Of a DNA stretch of 8,687 nucleotides, positions 5,549 through 8,687 are shown piece by piece. The stretch's first letter is position 1; each line of letters begins with the position of its first letter. Origin of the DNA: an uncultured Bacillota bacterium (lineage in GTDB: Bacteria; Bacillota; Clostridia; UBA1381); the NCBI GenBank assembly GCA_949297205.1, contig CASFSH010000032.1, positions 1 through 8,687 on the forward strand. Direction: 5' to 3'. The notes beneath the pieces were generated by a model. That model made no database searches, was not told the origin of the DNA, and was given only the letters and a program-made list of their open reading frames with translations. Position numbers and translations under genes: made by a program.

Positions 5549-7642
5549 TTATTCTTCAGATTCTTTTGATACGGCATCTTTATGCGACAAACTTATTTTC
5601 CCTGTTTTTGAATCTATTTCCATAACCTTTACAAGCAATGTATCCCCTACGTTTACAACGTCCTCAACAGTTTTTACTCTCTTATGAGCAAGCTTTGAAA
5701 TATGGCACAACCCGTCTTTACCGGGAAGGATTTCAACAAACGCACCAAACGGGTGAATTGCTTTTACAACACCCTCATATATTTCTCCGACCTCCGGTTC
5801 CTTGACAATCAATTCAATTGCCTTTCTTGCCATATCACCTGATTCCTGATCTACTGCAAAAATATTGATTGTACCGTCATCTTCAATATCTATCTTTGCA
5901 CCGGTATCTGCAACAATCTTCTGAATTACCTTTCCACCCTGACCGATAACTTCTCTTATCTTTTCAGGATCAATCTTCATTGTACTTACCTTCGGAGCAT
6001 ACGGTGATAAGTGATCACGTACTTCCGGTATAGCCTTCAACAATACTTCATCTATTATATAGCATCTTGCTTTTCTTGTTTTTTCAAACGCTTCTGCAAT
6101 AACTTCATAAGGAAGACCGTCATTTTTTATATCCACCTGTATTGATGTGATACCTTTCTTTGTTCCTGCAACCTTGAAATCCATTTCACCATAAAAATCC
6201 TCAAGTCCCTGTATATCCACCATTGTGGTAAAGCCTTCATCTGTAGTTATAAGTCCGCATGAAATACCGGCAACAGGCGCTTTGATCGGTACACCGGCAG
6301 CCATAAGTGCAAGGGTTGAACCACAGACGCTTCCCTGTGATGTTGATCCGTTTGAACTCAGCACTTCCGATACCGTTCTGATAGCATAAGGAAATTCCGA
6401 TTCGGATGGAAGTACCGGAACAAGCGAACGTTCAGCCAAAGCTCCGTGACCTATTTCTCTTCTTCCCGGTCCTCTTGACGGTTTTGTTTCACCTACAGAA
6501 TATGACGGGAAATTATAATGATGCATATATCTCTTTGAATCATCCTCATCAATACCGTCCAATTTCTGCATTTCGGCAAGAGGTGCCAATGTAGCTACGG
6601 TAAGTACCTGTGTCTGTCCTCTTGTAAACATTCCCGAACCGTGAGTTCTCGGCAGCAAGTCGACTTCTGCAGCAAGGGGTCTGATTTCATCAAGTCCTCT
6701 GCCGTCAACACGTCTTCCTTCATATAACCATGCTCTTACTATTTCTTTCTGCATTTTATACAGTATTTCACCCAACTGCTCCGGCAAATCAGGATATTGC
6801 TCGCCTAATGCTTCGGTTATTTCGTCTTCGATTACGCCCATTCTGTCATCACGAATATTTTTATCGTCTGTATCCAAAGCATATTTGATTTTTTCATAAG
6901 ACATTTCTTTTATTGCATCCCATAATTCCTGATTTACGGTATGCGCTTCATATTCAAATTTTTCTTTTCCTATTTCAGCCTTTATTGAGTCAATAAAATC
7001 ACAAAGTTCAATAATCTGCTTATGAGCAAATTTTAAGCCTTCAAGCATTACATTTTCTTCAACTTCATTTGCAGCAGCTTCGATCATAACAATTTTTTGC
7101 TTTGTTCCGGCAACGGTAACAAGCATTTGGGATTTTTCTCTTTGTTCCACTGTTGGATTTATGATATACTCTCCGTCAATCAAACCAAGCCATACACCGC
7201 CTATAGGTCCGTTCCACGGAATATCCGAAATTGACAATGCAATAGATGTTCCGATCATAGCAGCCACTTCAGGAGGGTTGTCCTGTTCAACAGACAAAAC
7301 TGTTGCTACAACAGACACATCATTTCTTAAATCTGCCGGAAATAAAGGTCTTATCGGTCTGTCTATTACACGGCTTGTTAAAATTGCTTTTTCCGACGGC
7401 TTTCCTTCTCTTTTAATATATCCCCCCGGAATTTTTCCTACCGCATATAACTTTTCTTCATAATCAACGCTTAAAGGGAAAAAATCCACTCCCTCTCTCG
7501 GTGTTCTTGAAGCTGTTACGTTTACCATTACAACTGTATCACCGTAACGAACAAGGCAATGTCCGTTTGCAAGCATCGCCATTTTTCCTGTTTCGATTAC
7601 AAGCGGTCTTCCCGCCAATGTTGTTTCAAAAGTTCTGAACAT
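5549..7642 (-). CDS. pnp: Polyribonucleotide nucleotidyltransferase (PNPase)
   Basis: Phosphorolytic 3'-5' exoribonuclease that degrades RNA to nucleoside diphosphates and can also add tails; it acts as a trimer in the cytoplasm in mRNA turnover. It has 697 residues, near the usual 700. The ATG at 7642 is preceded by AGGGAG with a 6-nt gap. Domain order: first RNase PH domain about 10-140, all-helical linker region about 235-305, second catalytic RNase PH domain about 310-545, KH domain about 552-612 with the loop GQGG at 567-570, and S1 domain about 618-686 (GEIYEGVVKAIHPFGAFVEILPG). The catalytic core is intact: FPSYSVGETKPSRGPGRREIGHG, NGSTSQGSVCGS at 431-442, and LEDFYGEMDFKVAG with Asp482, Asp488 and Lys490. 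These match the metal-binding Asp486/Asp492 and Lys494 of the E. coli enzyme as I recall them. It lies downstream of rpsO, a widely conserved pairing. Confidence 0.98.
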   Translation of the reverse strand: MFRTFETTLAGRPLVIETGKMAMLANGHCLVRYGDTVVMVNVTASRTPREGVDFFPLSVDYEEKLYAVGKIPGGYIKREGKPSEKAILTSRVIDRPIRPLFPADLRNDVSVVATVLSVEQDNPPEVAAMIGTSIALSISDIPWNGPIGGVWLGLIDGEYIINPTVEQREKSQMLVTVAGTKQKIVMIEAAANEVEENVMLEGLKFAHKQIIELCDFIDSIKAEIGKEKFEYEAHTVNQELWDAIKEMSYEKIKYALDTDDKNIRDDRMGVIEDEITEALGEQYPDLPEQLGEILYKMQKEIVRAWLYEGRRVDGRGLDEIRPLAAEVDLLPRTHGSGMFTRGQTQVLTVATLAPLAEMQKLDGIDEDDSKRYMHHYNFPSYSVGETKPSRGPGRREIGHGALAERSLVPVLPSESEFPYAIRTVSEVLSSNGSTSQGSVCGSTLALMAAGVPIKAPVAGISCGLITTDEGFTTMVDIQGLEDFYGEMDFKVAGTKKGITSIQVDIKNDGLPYEVIAEAFEKTRKARCYIIDEVLLKAIPEVRDHLSPYAPKVSTMKIDPEKIREVIGQGGKVIQKIVADTGAKIDIEDDGTINIFAVDQESGDMARKAIELIVKEPEVGEIYEGVVKAIHPFGAFVEILPGKDGLCHISKLAHKRVKTVEDVVNVGDTLLVKVMEIDSKTGKISLSHKDAVSKESEE

Positions 7643-7785
7643 ATTTAACTCCCTTTCTTTTACTTCGGGATATGATTTTATTTAACAGATAGGCACAAAA
7701 TCCGATTTTTTCAGACTCTCTGCTTATTTGCTAAATAAAAATCAATATCCGAACATTTTAAAAAATTTTTATCATAATATGCACA

Positions 7786-7820
7786 AAGCAAGCGAATAAC
7801 ATTAAGAAATCCGCTTGCTT
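7786..7820 (-). other. Hairpin in the rpsO-pnp spacer (weak terminator or processing site)
   Basis: AAGCAAGCG and CGCTTGCTT (plus-strand arms 7786-7794 and 7812-7820) form a 9-bp perfect stem with a 17-nt loop, starting 8 nt after the rpsO stop. On the minus strand the stem is followed by TTTGTGCATATT, not a clean T run, so termination would be partial at best. In E. coli the equivalent spacer holds a leaky terminator and an RNase III site used in pnp autoregulation; a similar role here is inference. The rest of the spacer down to 7643 holds AT-rich sequence and no promoter I would trust, so pnp probably depends largely on read-through. Confidence 0.5.
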
Positions 7821-7828
7821 AAGCTGTA

Positions 7829-8095
7829 TTACTTTCTTAAACCTAACTTTGCAACCAAAGCACGGTATCTTTCAATATCCTGTGACTTAAGATAGTTCAA
7901 AAGGCTTCTTCTCTTACCAACCATCATTAAAAGACCTCTTCTTGAATGGAAATCTTTCTTATGTTCATTTAAGTGTTCATTATTAAGATGATTGATTCTT
8001 TCTGTTAAAAGAGCTATCTGAACTTCAGGAGAACCTGTATCCCCTTCATGAATCGCATAAGCCTGCATAATTTCCTGCTTACGTTCTTTAGTCAT
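7829..8095 (-). CDS. rpsO: 30S ribosomal protein S15
   Basis: Primary 16S rRNA-binding protein of the small-subunit platform, 88 residues, the standard length. The start is the ATG at 8095: AGGAGG (8109-8104) lies 8 nt upstream, while an in-frame GTG at 8104 overlaps that site and would add three residues not found in the family. Diagnostic stretches are the HEGDTGSPEVQ loop at 16-26 and LNEHKKDFHSRRGL at 42-55, which contain the conserved rRNA-contact residues, followed by KRRSLLNYL and a C-terminal helix ending KLGLRK. It lies 140 bp after rpmE and 186 bp before pnp on the same strand. S15 represses its own mRNA in several bacteria through structured leaders; the leader here has pairing potential around the ribosome binding site, recorded separately. 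Confidence 0.98.
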   Translation of the reverse strand: MTKERKQEIMQAYAIHEGDTGSPEVQIALLTERINHLNNEHLNEHKKDFHSRRGLLMMVGKRRSLLNYLKSQDIERYRALVAKLGLRK

Positions 8096-8103
8096 GGTAT
8101 TCA

Positions 8104-8169
8104 CCTCCTATAATCAATAATCCCCGTATGCTGAGAAACCGTTGGTGATTCGGTTATCCAAGCTATAGG
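8104..8169 (-). promoter_or_regulatory. Candidate structured leader of rpsO covering the ribosome binding site
   Basis: Reading the minus strand, CCTATA (8169-8164) can pair with TATAGG (8112-8107), whose final bases are part of the AGGAGG ribosome binding site. Between them AACCG (8155-8151) pairs with CGGTT (8141-8137), and the loop sequence CCAA (8145-8142) can pair with the upstream TTGG (8161-8158), which would make an H-type pseudoknot. S15 leaders of different phyla are known to fold into unrelated structures for autoregulation. All of these pairings are read by eye and the stems are short. Confidence 0.4.
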
Positions 8170-8235
8170 TTAAATAAAATTTTTTGTTTTCGGGACAAAA
8201 GTCCTTTTTACATACAATAATAAGCAAGCAACATA

Positions 8236-8439
8236 TTATTTGCTTCTGTTGAAACGTTTGTTGAACTTCTCAACTCTACCGCCTGTATCTACAAGCTTTT
8301 GCTTACCTGTGTAGAACGGATGACATTTTGAACAAATTTCAACCTGGATATTTTCCTTTGTTGAACCTGTTTCGATAACTTCTCCGCATGCACATCTTAT
8401 AGTTGTTTGCTTATAATCAGGATGAATTCCTTCTTTCAT
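8236..8439 (-). CDS. rpmE: 50S ribosomal protein L31, zinc-binding type
   Basis: Small protein of the large-subunit central protuberance that bridges to the 30S head. It has 67 residues, normal for the type A form. The ATG at 8439 follows AAGGAGGGG. The four zinc-ligand cysteines are present: Cys16 and Cys18 (CAC) and Cys36 and Cys39 (CSKC), so this is the zinc-containing C+ paralogue; in many bacteria a cysteine-free copy replaces it under zinc shortage. The N-terminus KEGIHPDY and the HPFYTGKQKLVDTGGRVEKF segment at 40-59 are highly typical. It is the first gene of the minus-strand cluster rpmE-rpsO-pnp and has a strong promoter; no clear terminator follows it, so read-through into rpsO is likely. 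Confidence 0.98.
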   Translation of the reverse strand: MKEGIHPDYKQTTIRCACGEVIETGSTKENIQVEICSKCHPFYTGKQKLVDTGGRVEKFNKRFNRSK

Positions 8440-8490
8440 GGTATTCCCCTCCTTATAAGATTTTTAACCGCCCATAATGAGCCATATAAC

Positions 8491-8519
8491 AGTATACCAT
8501 ATAATCTTTTAATTTGCAA
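8491..8519 (-). promoter_or_regulatory. Extended -10 promoter of rpmE with A-rich upstream tract
   Basis: On the minus strand TTGCAA (8519-8514), a 17-nt spacer, and TATACT (8496-8491) preceded by TGG, making an extended -10 element. Predicted start is near 8484, about 45 nt before the rpmE ATG. Directly upstream of the -35 box the minus strand is almost pure A (plus-strand T runs at about 8521-8538), resembling an UP element that binds the alpha subunit of RNA polymerase, which fits a highly expressed ribosomal protein gene. Confidence 0.8.
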
Positions 8520-8569
8520 GTATTTTTTTCTTTTTTTTAATATTTTATAAATATATGATAATTTTTTTC

Positions 8570-8598
8570 TTGAAAAAAAAATAAATGTATGATATTAT
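8570..8598 (+). promoter_or_regulatory. Promoter of the LysR-like gene at the right edge
   Basis: TTGAAA (8570-8575), a 17-nt spacer, and TATTAT (8593-8598) preceded by TGA, an extended -10. Predicted start is near 8605, leaving about 50 nt before the ATG at 8657. It is divergent from the rpmE promoter, with the two -35 boxes about 50 bp apart across a T-rich and A-rich stretch. Confidence 0.65.
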
Positions 8599-8656
8599 AT
8601 TAATAATAATTTCCGTGTATTATGTCCATTACAGATTTTAAGGAAAGGTGGATTGT

Positions 8657-8687
8657 ATGACTCTTCAGCAATTATATTATATTATAA
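8657..8687 (+). CDS. Probable LysR-type transcriptional regulator, first ten codons (runs off right edge)
   Basis: Only MTLQQLYYII is visible. The ATG at 8657 is preceded by AAGGAAAGGTGG, a plausible ribosome binding site. The opening MTLQQLxYxx is highly characteristic of the N-terminal winged helix-turn-helix of LysR-family regulators (compare MxLxQLRYFV), but ten residues cannot prove it. It is divergent from rpmE. LysR genes often regulate a divergent neighbour, but rpmE is an unlikely target, so its regulon is probably to the right of the window. Confidence 0.6.
   Translation, partial: MTLQQLYYII

Noticed and set aside
7161..7463. 100-codon plus-strand open frame inside pnp
   Set aside because: It lies antisense to the strongly conserved first RNase PH domain of PNPase, with no ribosome binding site and no recognisable family.
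8186..8209. GGAC/GTCC mini-hairpin followed by a T run on the plus strand between rpmE and rpsO
   Set aside because: The stem is only 4 bp, and the T run lies on the strand opposite to the genes, so it would not terminate rpmE transcription.
8521..8581. Runs of T and A resembling a low-complexity repeat
   Set aside because: They are simple homopolymer tracts between two divergent promoters, best explained as UP-element-like DNA; there is no repeat unit or array.

Overview
The window looks like a chromosomal segment of a low-GC, Gram-positive, Clostridia-type anaerobe. The support is AT-rich DNA with very AT-rich spacers, strong AGGAGG-type ribosome binding sites, near-consensus TTGACA/TATAAT promoters with 17-nt spacers, a zinc-type L31, and the rpsO-pnp order. 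The species cannot be named from sequence alone. No rRNA, tRNA, CRISPR array, insertion sequence or phage gene is visible.

Layout from left to right. (1) Minus strand, 2443 down to the left edge: a three-gene ABC exporter-like operon. It encodes an ATPase with an acidic tail, a multi-spanning ABC-2 permease, and the N-terminal part of a GldG-like auxiliary protein that runs off the window. The genes overlap, which suggests translational coupling, and one promoter at 2480-2508 drives them. (2) Minus strand, 2605-3969: a single-gene citrate synthase with its own consensus promoter and a strong hairpin terminator. (3) Plus strand, 4246-5336: a two-gene unit of a small PqqD-like protein and a Cof-type HAD phosphatase, transcribed divergently from citrate synthase. 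(4) 5337-5548: a convergent spacer dominated by a long nested inverted repeat that probably terminates transcription from both sides. (5) Minus strand, 8439 down to 5549: the translation/RNA-decay cluster rpmE (L31), rpsO (S15) and pnp (polynucleotide phosphorylase). rpmE has a strong extended -10 promoter, while rpsO and pnp have leaders with possible regulatory RNA structure. (6) Plus strand, 8657 to the right edge: the first ten codons of a probable LysR-type regulator, divergent from rpmE and with its own promoter.

Most of the window is ordinary housekeeping sequence. The parts most worth a second look are the nested hairpin at 5382-5470, the rpsO leader with a possible pseudoknot and Shine-Dalgarno pairing, the PqqD-like protein lacking any visible peptide-modification genes, and the acidic tail on the ABC ATPase. 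I did not find a convincing new defence, mobile or biosynthetic system here.
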